A stretch of 31,271 bases of DNA from assembly GCA_934402315.1 (NCBI GenBank), contig CAKRTS010000025.1, positions 1-31,271 on the forward strand. The letters are read 5' to 3'. The notes beneath the pieces were generated by a model, which saw nothing but the letters and a program-made list of their open reading frames with translations, was not told where the DNA came from and did no database searches. Numbering within the stretch: position 1 is the stretch's first letter; every line of letters starts with the position of its first letter. Shown piece by piece: positions 23,183-31,271 of the stretch. The DNA comes from an uncultured Acetatifactor sp. Lineage in GTDB: Bacteria; Bacillota; Clostridia; Lachnospirales; Lachnospiraceae. Position numbers and translations under genes: made by a program.

Positions 23183-26100
23183 GTGCTCACCTCCTCCGCC
23201 ATTTTTTCCAATGCCTCTTCCGCACCGATTTTCTCAAGCACTCTCTTTTCACAGCCCGGCATTGCCGCCTCAAAGCCGCAGACATGCTTGTAAGCACAGT
23301 ATTCGCAGGCTTCCTCCTTACCCTTTTTATAAGGGTTGAGCGAAATTTTTCCATCTAAGATTTCTCTGCCGATTCCGGCGATCTTCTTCGTCACATACTC
23401 CGAGACCATCTTCAACTGCTCCCCTGTCAGCACGGAGGATCTTGCGCTGAAGCTGCCATCCTTCTTCCGCTCGACCGGAATGACATCCGACTTGTCCTCC
23501 ATCTCCCCGTCCAGCCGTTCCACAACTCCCGGCTCACTGCTGACAACGCCGCTCATGCGCAGCTGTGCCGCAATCTGCTGCTGAAGCTCTTCCTCCGTCA
23601 GTTCCACCGGCGTCTCCACGACAGGGTCATCGATATGGTAATAGAGAAGCGCCGCTGGAAGAACCTCCTTCCCGGGATGCTTCTTCGCCTCCACCTCCAT
23701 CGCTGCATTCATATAGACGACAAGCTGGAGCTGTAAGCCATAGTACAATGCCGCCAGATCAAAGTGCTTATCGCCCGATTTATAATCCACGACCTTGACG
23801 TAGACGCGATCCGCTTCCTCCGCAACGTCAATCCTGTCGATTCTTCCCTGCAGCCGCATCTTCTCATGCTCGGAAAGTGCGACATTGACGCTGGCGAGAT
23901 CATCCGTAAAGCGGAAGGAAAGCTCATAGGCATCCGGGCGGAAACTCCCCCTGCGCAGCTGCTTTTGCAGCGTCAGCACTGTTCTCGTCAGGATTCTCGC
24001 CATCCTCGTAATCGCATACTCATTCCGCGCACTGCTGTAGAGCACGGTATCCCCATATGCCGCCGCATAGCTCTCGAGCGCCGTGCGCACTGCCTGTGTG
24101 GCAAATTCCTCTGGAAAGTCAAACCATGTATAATTCTTTTCTGCAAGTTTTCCTGCAAATTCCTCCAATACAGCATGGTATACATTACCCATGTCTGCGT
24201 TTTCAAAAGAAAATTCCTCCCTCTCCTTCAGGGTCAGTCCATATTGCAGGAAATGCCTGTAGGCGCAGGCTGCGTAGGTCTCCAGACGCGAAACGCTGTT
24301 CTCCAGATATCTTCCGTAGAGCGCCTCCGCGACGACCTCCGAAAGACCGCTGTCCCGATAGCGTCGGAACGCCGCAGCCCGCAGAAAATCGCGCTCTTTC
24401 GACAAATGTTCCCCGAAGGCGGAATAGATTGTCAGAATCTCCCGCTCCTTTTCCGGTGTCAGGACACCGGTGGCAAGCTCGCGCAGCCCTTCTGCAAGAT
24501 ATCCTGCACCTTCTCTGCCGGTGACGATCTGTTCCAGCGGACTTTGCAGCTCCGGGTATTCCGGCTCAATGTCTGGAAAGAGCTTCTTGACCGTGTCGAT
24601 CAGATACGCCGGGCGCATGGACTTTCCTGCGCTGTTGATCTTTGAATAGCCAAGATACAGTCTCTTGGAAGGCTTCGTCATATTTAAATAGAGGTAAAGC
24701 CTCTGGATGAACATCTGCTGTCTCGGACTCGGCGCCAGTTCAAGCTCGGATTCCCGCAGGAACTCCCTGTCCATGTCCGAAATAATCCCGCCCTTGGACG
24801 CATTCTTCGGGATATTTCCGTCGTTTACACCGAGGAAAAACAGAACCTTGACCTGTCTGAGCCTCGTCCTCTCCATATCGCCCACAAGGACGCGGTCAAC
24901 GTTCTGGGGAATCGTGCCGACCTCGATCTCACCGAAGCCTGCCTCCAGAATGTCCGAAAATTCCTGCAGCGAGATCACTTCATCGCCGAGCAGCTCATAG
25001 ATCTGCTCCAGAAGCTCCATAATCAGCCGGTAGATCTGGGCATATTCCCTTGCGCGGGACAGCTGTCCCTCCGCCTGAAATTCCGCCTCGTACTCCGCCA
25101 GCTTTTTCTGCACGTTGTTCTGTACCAGAAAATCATACAGCTTGTTCACATAATCGCTCACCGGCTCCTTCTCTTTCATATGGAGCATCTGCGTCTGTGT
25201 CATCAGGCGCTCCCGCAGCGCATTCAGCCGGTTCAGCTCCTCTTCCTCCATCTCATCCGTCTTGCGGGTGAAAAGGCGGCTGTACCGCCGGTAGCCCCTA
25301 AGTCCGGTTCTGATCGCATAATTCTCCAGAATGTCCGTCTCCTCCGGCTCCATGTCCGCCAGCCCGCTCCGCAGGTAATGAAATACGGCGTCATAGGAGA
25401 AATCCTTCCGGTACAGCTCCAACGCACTCTTGATATATTCCACCATCGGGTTCAGAAGAATCCCCCTCGTCCGGTCGATAAAGCATGGAATGTCCATCTG
25501 GGCAAACTCCGTCTCGACATAGGGCGCATATCCTTCGAGGTCGCCCGTGATAACCGCAATATCCCGGTAGGCAAGCCCTTCCTCCCTCGTCAGCCTTCGG
25601 ATGAAAAGCCCGGTCTGATGTACCTCGTCCCGCGGTGTCGTCGTCTCGAAAATGCGGATGTCCCGCTGCTCCCCACCATAGCTGTCGACGTGATAGCGGA
25701 ACAGATTCCTCTCAAGATGCTTCAGCGCCGCTGCCTTTTCCTCTCCGGGAGCGCACGGCACAGCCCCGTCGGACACGAAGGCATCCTCCCCCCTGCTCAC
25801 TCCGGCATCCGCCGCAAGCCTTGCAAGATCGGCGACCGTCTTCTTACTTAAATGAAACAGCCTCTGTTCCCCGTCCTGCTCATAGGGATTCTCACCCTCA
25901 CCCAGCGTCAGCGTCACAATGACTTCCCCGCACAGCCGCATCAGCTCCTGAATCACGCGGTTCTGGATGGGCGTAAAGCCTGTGAAGCCGTCAAACACGA
26001 CCACGCTTCCCGGAAGCAGGCGGGATCTCCCCAGCGAACGCCTGAGAACGTCCAGTGTTTCCTCCGTCGTGATAAAGTTGCCCTGAATATACTCTGTGAA

Positions 26101-26595
26101 GCCGCGGTAAAGCGTCTCCAGATCCTTCAGTTTCTGGACAAGCGCTCCGCGGTTCCCGGCAAACCGGATCAGCTTCTGCACATCCTCCGTGCCGATCCCG
26201 TACTGCATAAATTCCGAGATGGCGCTCTTTACCTCATGGATATAGCCCTGCTTGTACAGAAAGCTCCCCAGCACCGGCAACTGATCCTTGAGATCCGCCG
26301 CAACCTTCTGGAGTACAAGGCTCTTTCCTGTATCGTCCAGCACAGGAATTTCATCGCTGCCGACCTCCTCCATAATGCGGTGGTTCAGCCGCCCGAAGCT
26401 TAAGACATCGATGTTCATGATGCCGCCCTTCTCATCCAGCGCCACCAGCTCCTTCTGGGTCTGCATGGTGAACTGGTCGGGAACAATAATCAGGAAATTC
26501 TGCCCCGGGGCTTCTGCTGCCCTTCGGATTACTTCTTTATAAATATACCGGCTCATGTCCGAACCGGAGGGGCCAAATACAAATTTAAGGCTCAT
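23173..26595 (-). CDS. addB: ATP-dependent helicase/nuclease subunit B (AddB)
   Basis: A 1,140-residue AddB. The N-terminal helicase-like part includes IIVPDQFTMQTQ and DVLSFGRL; the C-terminal nuclease has VVDYKSGDKHFD. The iron-sulphur staple is present: one Cys in YAACAYRHF and three in CEYCAYKHVC (C1097, C1100, C1106). AddB holds Chi recognition and the second nuclease of the AddAB complex. Oddity: the Walker A region reads GPSGSDMS where family members usually have GxSGSGKS or GRSGSGKT, so the phosphate-binding Lys is replaced by Met. ATP binding by AddB is thus probably lost, while AddA keeps its own. It precedes and overlaps addA and begins 247 nt after the accessory island. Confidence 0.95.
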   Translation of the reverse strand: MSLKFVFGPSGSDMSRYIYKEVIRRAAEAPGQNFLIIVPDQFTMQTQKELVALDEKGGIMNIDVLSFGRLNHRIMEEVGSDEIPVLDDTGKSLVLQKVAADLKDQLPVLGSFLYKQGYIHEVKSAISEFMQYGIGTEDVQKLIRFAGNRGALVQKLKDLETLYRGFTEYIQGNFITTEETLDVLRRSLGRSRLLPGSVVVFDGFTGFTPIQNRVIQELMRLCGEVIVTLTLGEGENPYEQDGEQRLFHLSKKTVADLARLAADAGVSRGEDAFVSDGAVPCAPGEEKAAALKHLERNLFRYHVDSYGGEQRDIRIFETTTPRDEVHQTGLFIRRLTREEGLAYRDIAVITGDLEGYAPYVETEFAQMDIPCFIDRTRGILLNPMVEYIKSALELYRKDFSYDAVFHYLRSGLADMEPEETDILENYAIRTGLRGYRRYSRLFTRKTDEMEEEELNRLNALRERLMTQTQMLHMKEKEPVSDYVNKLYDFLVQNNVQKKLAEYEAEFQAEGQLSRAREYAQIYRLIMELLEQIYELLGDEVISLQEFSDILEAGFGEIEVGTIPQNVDRVLVGDMERTRLRQVKVLFFLGVNDGNIPKNASKGGIISDMDREFLRESELELAPSPRQQMFIQRLYLYLNMTKPSKRLYLGYSKINSAGKSMRPAYLIDTVKKLFPDIEPEYPELQSPLEQIVTGREGAGYLAEGLRELATGVLTPEKEREILTIYSAFGEHLSKERDFLRAAAFRRYRDSGLSEVVAEALYGRYLENSVSRLETYAACAYRHFLQYGLTLKEREEFSFENADMGNVYHAVLEEFAGKLAEKNYTWFDFPEEFATQAVRTALESYAAAYGDTVLYSSARNEYAITRMARILTRTVLTLQKQLRRGSFRPDAYELSFRFTDDLASVNVALSEHEKMRLQGRIDRIDVAEEADRVYVKVVDYKSGDKHFDLAALYYGLQLQLVVYMNAAMEVEAKKHPGKEVLPAALLYYHIDDPVVETPVELTEEELQQQIAAQLRMSGVVSSEPGVVERLDGEMEDKSDVIPVERKKDGSFSARSSVLTGEQLKMVSEYVTKKIAGIGREILDGKISLNPYKKGKEEACEYCAYKHVCGFEAAMPGCEKRVLEKIGAEEALEKMAEEVSTWQ

Positions 26596-26842
26596 AATTC
26601 TGACAACCTTTCCTGCGAATTTTATTAACTGTAATATTCAGCTTTGCGAACTTCGCAAGTATCTACTGATAATTACAATTTTATCATTTCCAAAGCATCA
26701 TGGCAAATACTCTCTTTCCGCGGCACACCAAGGCTTTATTTCAGTGTGCAGACAAGCATCATAATCCGCGGCAGAAATCATATCACAAATATATTGCAGT
26801 GTATCAGCATAATGATACTGATCTGGCGCAATGCGCGTTTGC
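26596..26842. other. Intergenic region between the accessory island and addB
   Basis: An AT-rich gap with no convincing gene. It holds the palindrome at 26644-26658, a hairpin-forming CAGT...ACTG segment near 26797-26820, and GATCTGGC (26820-26827), which pairs with GCCAGATC in the last codons of the 334-residue gene (26866-26873). These hairpins may end the island's transcript, but no strong U tract follows. Confidence 0.5.
26644..26658. promoter_or_regulatory. Perfect 15-bp palindrome upstream of addB
   Basis: TTGCGAACTTCGCAA has 7-bp perfect arms around one base, 49 nt before the addB ATG. Its minus-strand TTGCGA could be a -35 with TATTAC 16 nt later, so the palindrome may be an operator over the promoter. 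It does not fit the Firmicute LexA box well. Confidence 0.45.
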
Positions 26843-27847
26843 TCATAAATCTACCTCATAATAATGCCAGATCATTAACGTTTTAAATTCACTAAGATCA
26901 AAGCAAATATCAGAATTAAAATGAATAGAGTCTACTCTGTAGTTGTCTCCAAAACGGTCTTGAGAAAAAGTACTTTTTGTCAGGTTTCTTTTCTCATTCA
27001 TCGTTGTATATCCGGGCAACATAAAGGCTGAAATACGAAAATTAAAAACGACTACAGGATTAAATTCCCAAGACGGATTACTATGATATTTCGTCAAAAA
27101 ATATTGTGCATTAATTTTTTCGGATTGCATGGTATAAACACCTGCATAATCCATTGTTTCATCGCCAAAAAAACCTTTACTCAGTTCTCGGAGATATTGG
27201 AGTATCTCTTTATTTATACTAAAGTCTCTTATATCAACAGGCTGGAGCTCATTAGGAATTGTTTCCGTTTTATCCATAACCTTCTGTAGAAAAATTCTCA
27301 CATCATAAAAATCATCATATATGCAATTCTCCCTTTTATCTCTCAGGAGCATGATGAAATCATGAAATTTGCGATTAATTGTGTATTCAACATTTCCCTC
27401 ATGTCCAACATAATTTACTGAAAATGTCATCTCTTTATCCTTCATGAAAATAATAAACTCATCCGCAGTGGGGTAAGTAACTTTGTATTTGACATCTGCC
27501 ATCTCTCTGCGCCCACGAATCCCGCAATCCTCTTTACTGCACCTTACAGCATTAAGCCGCAAGAAATATCTATAGCCCTCCTTGTCACCTTCTGCAGATC
27601 TCTTTCGGATAGCACACGAAAAAAAATCTTTCTTAAAAACTGAGAATATATAATTAGGATGGGTGTCCGTTGTTGGCTCATAACACTCTATCAAATAATA
27701 ATTTCTGTTCCGAAGAATTTCCCGTATCATGGAAATTTCACGGCCGCTGACTACTACTTTCATTTCATAACTATTTTTAATCATTAAGTATACAACCGGC
27801 TCCTTCAACAAAATATGTTTACATGCTTTTCCCTTTATAAGTAACAT
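26843..27847 (-). CDS. Uncharacterised protein, last gene of the WYL island
   Basis: A frame of 334 residues that I do not recognise. It is mixed alpha/beta, with a basic N-terminal part, cysteines near residues 103-108 (VRCSKEDCG), and aromatic-rich C-terminal beta segments (SWEFNPVVVFNFRISAF). No signal peptide or membrane helix is seen. Base composition is visibly AT-richer than addB next to it. The start is uncertain: the ATG at 27847 lacks a ribosome binding site, as do later ATGs at codons 22 and 29. An upstream ATG ending at 27881, near GGAG sequences, is out of frame by one base across a run of nine T (27866-27874); loss of one T would join it to this frame. It follows the 307-residue gene by 47 nt and is probably co-transcribed. 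Confidence 0.7.
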   Translation of the reverse strand: MLLIKGKACKHILLKEPVVYLMIKNSYEMKVVVSGREISMIREILRNRNYYLIECYEPTTDTHPNYIFSVFKKDFFSCAIRKRSAEGDKEGYRYFLRLNAVRCSKEDCGIRGRREMADVKYKVTYPTADEFIIFMKDKEMTFSVNYVGHEGNVEYTINRKFHDFIMLLRDKRENCIYDDFYDVRIFLQKVMDKTETIPNELQPVDIRDFSINKEILQYLRELSKGFFGDETMDYAGVYTMQSEKINAQYFLTKYHSNPSWEFNPVVVFNFRISAFMLPGYTTMNEKRNLTKSTFSQDRFGDNYRVDSIHFNSDICFDLSEFKTLMIWHYYEVDL

Positions 27848-27894
27848 ACCAGTAATTGTGCGCAGAAAAAAAAACGGACATCCCCTCCAATCTC

Positions 27895-28818
27895 CTACAA
27901 ATTTTTTCCGAATTCAGGGGCAGCATGAATCTTATCTGACAGTTTCTTCATAAATTTGCATTCTATTGGAAGTTCGCCCGTATAAATCTTTGCCCGGTAC
28001 AACGGAGAGAGGTATCCCGGTCCACTGTATGCTCCCGAGAAATAATGTCCATGTTTCAAGGCACCCCGTTCAATTTCCCCATCCTCTCCCGGATACAGGC
28101 ACTGAATGCCGCAGCAATCTTCTCCTACTTCGGTCAAAATACAATAACAGGGACCGAACGCATAAGGCGAGCAATCGATTTTCAGAATGTCCCCGGGGCG
28201 ATAGGGTACCGGCAAATTCAAGCTTACAGAATCCCCGCCAAACGCATCCTCTTCACATGCATATGAGGTGGTGCCTTTTCTGTGATAATCGTGCAAAAAA
28301 TATTGAACTTCTCCGACTGAGTTGGTAATATAAATGTATTCCGGCTTCCAGAAACCGTTAGATTCCGGTTGACCGTCCGGACTGTATTGCTCAATTTCCC
28401 AGTACAGATGTTTCCAATCCCATCCGTCATTTTCCACTTGATATGTGCGAATTGCTTTCTGCACTGCATCCATGGATGGCGCATAGTAACAGCCATCGAC
28501 AAGGCGATCGGTACACTGCCCATCGACAGCTCCCCACAGGCTGACAGATAATACGCCTTGCTTCACTTCCATTCCCTTCAGGGCATCCTCCAGACAGACC
28601 AAATAGCAATAGCACTGATCGTACCCATCAGGGTCTTTTTCCTGTTCAGCGTCAGTCAACACCCTCTTCAGAAGTTCCCTTTTCTGCACAAGGCTAATCG
28701 GCGCACCGGCAATGATGTCCGCATAATTGCGGAGTTGGAGTTTGTCAGCGCACTTCAGCAGATATTGCCTCAATTCTCCAGAATCCAACAGGTGTAAAAT
28801 TTCTTCCTGCAATGTCAT
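27895..28818 (-). CDS. Uncharacterised protein of the WYL island
   Basis: A 307-residue soluble protein of unknown family. The N-terminal 100 residues look helical (LQEEILHLLDSGELRQYLLKC...). The remainder is beta-rich and aromatic, with PYRPGDILKIDCSPYAFGPC, which suggests a small barrel-like or SH3-like fold, and many Cys and Tyr residues. No catalytic motif is evident. AAGGAGG stands 7 nt before the ATG, a strong start. It begins 21 nt after the stop of the 241-residue gene, so the two are almost certainly co-transcribed and possibly translationally linked. Confidence 0.8.
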   Translation of the reverse strand: MTLQEEILHLLDSGELRQYLLKCADKLQLRNYADIIAGAPISLVQKRELLKRVLTDAEQEKDPDGYDQCYCYLVCLEDALKGMEVKQGVLSVSLWGAVDGQCTDRLVDGCYYAPSMDAVQKAIRTYQVENDGWDWKHLYWEIEQYSPDGQPESNGFWKPEYIYITNSVGEVQYFLHDYHRKGTTSYACEEDAFGGDSVSLNLPVPYRPGDILKIDCSPYAFGPCYCILTEVGEDCCGIQCLYPGEDGEIERGALKHGHYFSGAYSGPGYLSPLYRAKIYTGELPIECKFMKKLSDKIHAAPEFGKNL

Positions 28819-28839
28819 TGTGATGCCTCCTTGGTTCTG

Positions 28840-29565
28840 CTATTTTTTCTGTTTTTCCTTAAGCCACCACTCAAATTCCCATTCCAGGGCGCACTTCGCA
28901 GGAGTAGATCGCCCCAATGCCTCTCTGATTGCGTTCTGACAGGTCAGATATGCTTGGTAATCGTCGATTTTACTCCATGAATAATTGTGCTTCTCTGCAT
29001 CAAATGTATTACACTGAGGCATTACAAAACCCTCATACTCCGGCAGCTTCACATCTAATTCCTTGGCGATCGGATTTGCAATGTATCTGTCAATCGGGAT
29101 ATGACAGTAATGGAAAATTTCCTGCAGCCCGCCGGTGTATTCATTCGCATAGATGCAGGCATATTTCAATGCCATATTGATCCACTTCTGCGTCTTGCCA
29201 ACTGTAAAAACATCATATCCCTTATTATATCCCTTTTCTGCGTAGTACTCCCGAATCCTGTTACCCAATTCTTCATGCGCGTTATCAAAATCGTCTGTGC
29301 ATTTTGCTTTTAATAAGCTTCCCGTGCAAAGCGGAACAATTATCTCTTCAATACACTCTTCTCTTACTTTTTTTGAATCTCCAACAGCTTTTGCAATTCC
29401 CCTTAAAGGAGCTCGTGCAACATCCAAATATGCACATGTAAAAGCCTCCGAAAGAGACAAACCATCCCTAAGAATTGTCTCCCTCTTCGTTTTTTTCACC
29501 TTCACACTTCCGATAAATTCTTGTTTTTCTTCTTCCGTAAATAACGGCTTATGCCCTTTTTCCAT
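28840..29565 (-). CDS. Uncharacterised protein of the WYL island
   Basis: A 241-residue, mainly helical soluble protein that I cannot assign. Features are a charged Lys/Glu-rich N-terminus (KPLFTEEEKQEF), a central segment FTVGKTQKWINMALKYACIY, an HIPIDRYIANPIAKEL stretch, and a Trp-rich end (ALEWEFEWWLKEKQKK). No signal peptide, membrane helix or classical nuclease motif is visible. The ATG has GGGAG 7 nt upstream. It lies 72 nt after the 118-residue gene and 21 nt before the 307-residue gene, inside the AT-rich operon led by the WYL regulator. The conserved-looking central helix makes a genuine family likely. Confidence 0.8.
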   Translation of the reverse strand: MEKGHKPLFTEEEKQEFIGSVKVKKTKRETILRDGLSLSEAFTCAYLDVARAPLRGIAKAVGDSKKVREECIEEIIVPLCTGSLLKAKCTDDFDNAHEELGNRIREYYAEKGYNKGYDVFTVGKTQKWINMALKYACIYANEYTGGLQEIFHYCHIPIDRYIANPIAKELDVKLPEYEGFVMPQCNTFDAEKHNYSWSKIDDYQAYLTCQNAIREALGRSTPAKCALEWEFEWWLKEKQKK

Positions 29566-29637
29566 ATCGTTTCTCCCGTCTATTTTTCAGTGTAAAATCA
29601 TTATATCATTTCTAAAGCGCATTAGGAACTTTGATAT

Positions 29638-29994
29638 TTAATCTTCATCCGGTATATTGTAGTCATCCCTAAGCAGCAATACTAATCTGTCCAGCTGATC
29701 CAATAGTTCCAAATTAAATAAATTTTCACCTTTTTTATGTGTGTGGTTGAACGGAACATCCTCCTTCATCATACTATATTTTTGAATATACTCGGATATA
29801 TGATTTCCGTTCAAAATATTGATTGCTTCAACTTCAGTTAATTTGCACCTCTCCTGTAACTCAATGCGCAATTTTCTCCGCATTCCCACATCCTGTCTGC
29901 CATCCTCCGGCAATTCGTCTATCCTCTTTCTATATTCATTAACTATTTCAAGGGTCAACCATTCTCTTTCTCTGGCATTTTTGCTGGCACTCAT
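29638..29994 (-). CDS. Small uncharacterised helical protein of the WYL island
   Basis: A 118-residue protein with no recognised domain. It is highly charged and apparently all-helical, with an EIVNEYRKRIDELPEDGRQD start, a middle LRIELQERCKLTEVEAINILNG, and an acidic C-terminus (LLLRDDYNIPDED). The size and helicity resemble accessory or antitoxin-like subunits, but no motif proves this. AGGTGG stands 6 nt before the ATG. It is the first gene after the WYL regulator (117-nt gap) and precedes the 241-residue gene by 72 nt. Confidence 0.75.
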   Translation of the reverse strand: MSASKNAREREWLTLEIVNEYRKRIDELPEDGRQDVGMRRKLRIELQERCKLTEVEAINILNGNHISEYIQKYSMMKEDVPFNHTHKKGENLFNLELLDQLDRLVLLLRDDYNIPDED

Positions 29995-30111
29995 TTACAT
30001 CCACCTCATACAACTGCTTTGAAAGTGTATTTCTCACTTCCAACCGGTTCTCTATCCGTGCCATAACTATACAATACTTCATGTCCACAAAAATACCCAT
30101 CCGGAGACGTA

Positions 30112-31185
30112 TTACTTGTACTCTTCTAGGCCCTCCCTCAGCATACAAATCACTTTATCTCTTACCGGTTCCGGTGCCAGAACGATAACATCAGGAGAAA
30201 AGTTTTTCGCAAACTGCACTACCGCTGTCTCATTGGCCAGTACAGAAACCACGACATGTGAGTCGTCCTGATCCGAAAATCTGACACTTGTACCAAAGAT
30301 ATCAATGATATCCGTAATCATGGATTTCACAATACGCATTTTCACCCTTGTTGTATCACTGCTATACATATAGATGTGCTCGTTCATGTACTTGGCCAGA
30401 TCCAGGCGCTGACCGTTGGAGCCTATGAGTTTTTCGAATGGTTTCGCTGGTTCATCCAAAATCTCGGCATCGAGAATTCTATCTATGCGATAATTCGATA
30501 TATCTTCATATTTATCATAATTACAGATGAGATAATATTTTCCTTCCTTGGCTGCCATCTGATACGGACTGACAATATAAATGCGATCCTCTCCCGCAGC
30601 ATTCTTCTTTGCCGTCTGAGTCAGATCCGTATTATATTCCATATATTTGAATTGCACTTTTCTATTATGAGAAATGGCTTCATCCAATAAATCAATCGTA
30701 TAGAACAGTTGTTGATTATTTGTTCTATCATGAGGCATAGTTGCAATATGTCTGATCCGTGACTTAAAATATACATTGGAAAGCCTCTCTAATTTCTCAA
30801 CAAGAGACTTGCACTGACTATAAGATAGATGTCGTGAAAAAAGCAGGCTGTCAATAATCAGACGCAGCTCTCCATCTTCAAACTCACGGAGCAGATAAAA
30901 ATCAGAATATATTGTTGATTCTTCTATTTCTCCAGTTGTTCTATTTTTAACCGGTCGAATAGATTCACTATATTCCAGTTCATACCCAAACTCTTCCAAA
31001 TTCATAAGGCTCGTCTTAATTGTCTTACGATCCACCACCATTTCATACTCATTTTCCAGAATATCCTGAATCTCCTTTTGGCTCAAACGATGCTCCGGGT
31101 CAGTATATCTGCGCAGAATATCCAGAATATTAAACAGCACCAGTTTTTTAGTTTGTTTTCCCACCGCCGGTCTTATCTTACTCAT
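30112..31185 (-). CDS. WYL-domain transcriptional regulator
   Basis: A 357-residue protein with the layout of WYL regulators. The N-terminal winged helix-turn-helix (about 15-75) has LFNILDILRRYTDPEHRLSQ, then DRKTIKTSLMNLEEFGYELE. The WYL domain (about 165-255) has KVQFKYMEY, YIVSPYQMAAKEGKYYLIC (YYL in place of the W-Y-L triad) and SNYRIDRI. A C-terminal WCX-like extension follows (about 270-350). WYL domains sense nucleic acid or nucleotide ligands and often control defence operons; the ligand here is unknown. AAGGA stands 5-6 nt before the ATG. It heads four unknown genes on the same strand and probably controls them. Confidence 0.9.
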   Translation of the reverse strand: MSKIRPAVGKQTKKLVLFNILDILRRYTDPEHRLSQKEIQDILENEYEMVVDRKTIKTSLMNLEEFGYELEYSESIRPVKNRTTGEIEESTIYSDFYLLREFEDGELRLIIDSLLFSRHLSYSQCKSLVEKLERLSNVYFKSRIRHIATMPHDRTNNQQLFYTIDLLDEAISHNRKVQFKYMEYNTDLTQTAKKNAAGEDRIYIVSPYQMAAKEGKYYLICNYDKYEDISNYRIDRILDAEILDEPAKPFEKLIGSNGQRLDLAKYMNEHIYMYSSDTTRVKMRIVKSMITDIIDIFGTSVRFSDQDDSHVVVSVLANETAVVQFAKNFSPDVIVLAPEPVRDKVICMLREGLEEYK

Positions 31186-31271
31186 GAAATTCCTTCCCTA
31201 TATAGTCAAGTGTTTTTTCCTTTAAAATCAAGGAATTTTTATTGTTTACTCTCAGCAGAATGAGCCATAGG
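31186..31271. other. Leader region of the WYL gene
   Basis: These 86 bases up to the window edge are AT-rich. On the minus strand they hold a small inverted repeat (TTCCTT...AAGGAA) and TTGAC/TATATAG elements that could form a promoter, but no pair has good spacing. The AAGGA ribosome binding site of the WYL gene is within it. Confidence 0.4.

Noticed and set aside
26644..26658. LexA (SOS) box upstream of addB
   Set aside because: The palindrome does not fit the Firmicute CGAAC-N4-GTTCG form; it is kept only as an unknown operator candidate.
29948..30148. A 66-codon minus-strand frame overlapping the end of the WYL gene and the start of the 118-residue gene
   Set aside because: No ribosome binding site at any of its ATGs, overlap with two better genes, and the overlap region carries the ribosome binding site of the next gene. 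A short leader peptide cannot be excluded.

Overview
The window looks like a chromosome segment of a Gram-positive anaerobe of the Clostridia, most likely Lachnospiraceae. The basis is AddAB instead of RecBCD, AGGAGG-type ribosome binding sites before nearly every gene, a sortase-anchored surface protein with MBG/Ig-like modules, a cytosolic GH2 enzyme with a DUF4982 region, a YacP/Rae1 domain, and a TPP-riboswitch-controlled ECF thiamine transporter. Nearly all genes lie on the minus strand; only thiT is on plus. The organism call is inference; no rRNA or tRNA was seen.

Layout, left to right. 1-752: a Rpn-type PD-(D/E)XK nuclease gene running off the left edge and ending in a 12-bp in-frame tandem repeat. 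975-8657: a minus-strand run of GH2 glycosidase, MraY-like glycosyl-phosphotransferase, greA, a HAD-phosphatase/CPBP-protease fusion and a GT2 glycosyltransferase, closed by a strong terminator. 8885-13954: a 1,689-residue cell-wall-anchored protein with beta-helix repeats, Ig/MBG-like modules and an APKTG sorting signal, with its own promoter and a perfect palindrome in the leader. 14101-15730: a second Rpn-family gene framed by two nested pairs of imperfect inverted repeats, with its ribosome binding site buried in a hairpin. 15734-18433: a Tet(M)-like ribosomal GTPase fused to a Rae1/YacP-type NYN endonuclease domain. 18460-19278, plus strand: promoter, TPP riboswitch, terminator that contains the ribosome binding site, and thiT. 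19329-19478: a foldable inverted-repeat element between convergent genes, with a related half-copy at 3956-3996. 19541-26595: addA and addB, overlapping by 10 nt.

26843-31185 is a visibly AT-richer, operon-like block: a WYL-domain regulator followed by four proteins I do not recognise (118, 241, 307 and 334 residues). It reads as an acquired accessory island beside addBA.

The best candidates for something under-described are the ribosomal GTPase-Rae1 fusion (translation-linked mRNA cleavage), the WYL-led orphan operon (possibly defence), and the Rpn gene inside nested inverted repeats (possible mobile unit). All functions are read from sequence patterns; no database search was run.
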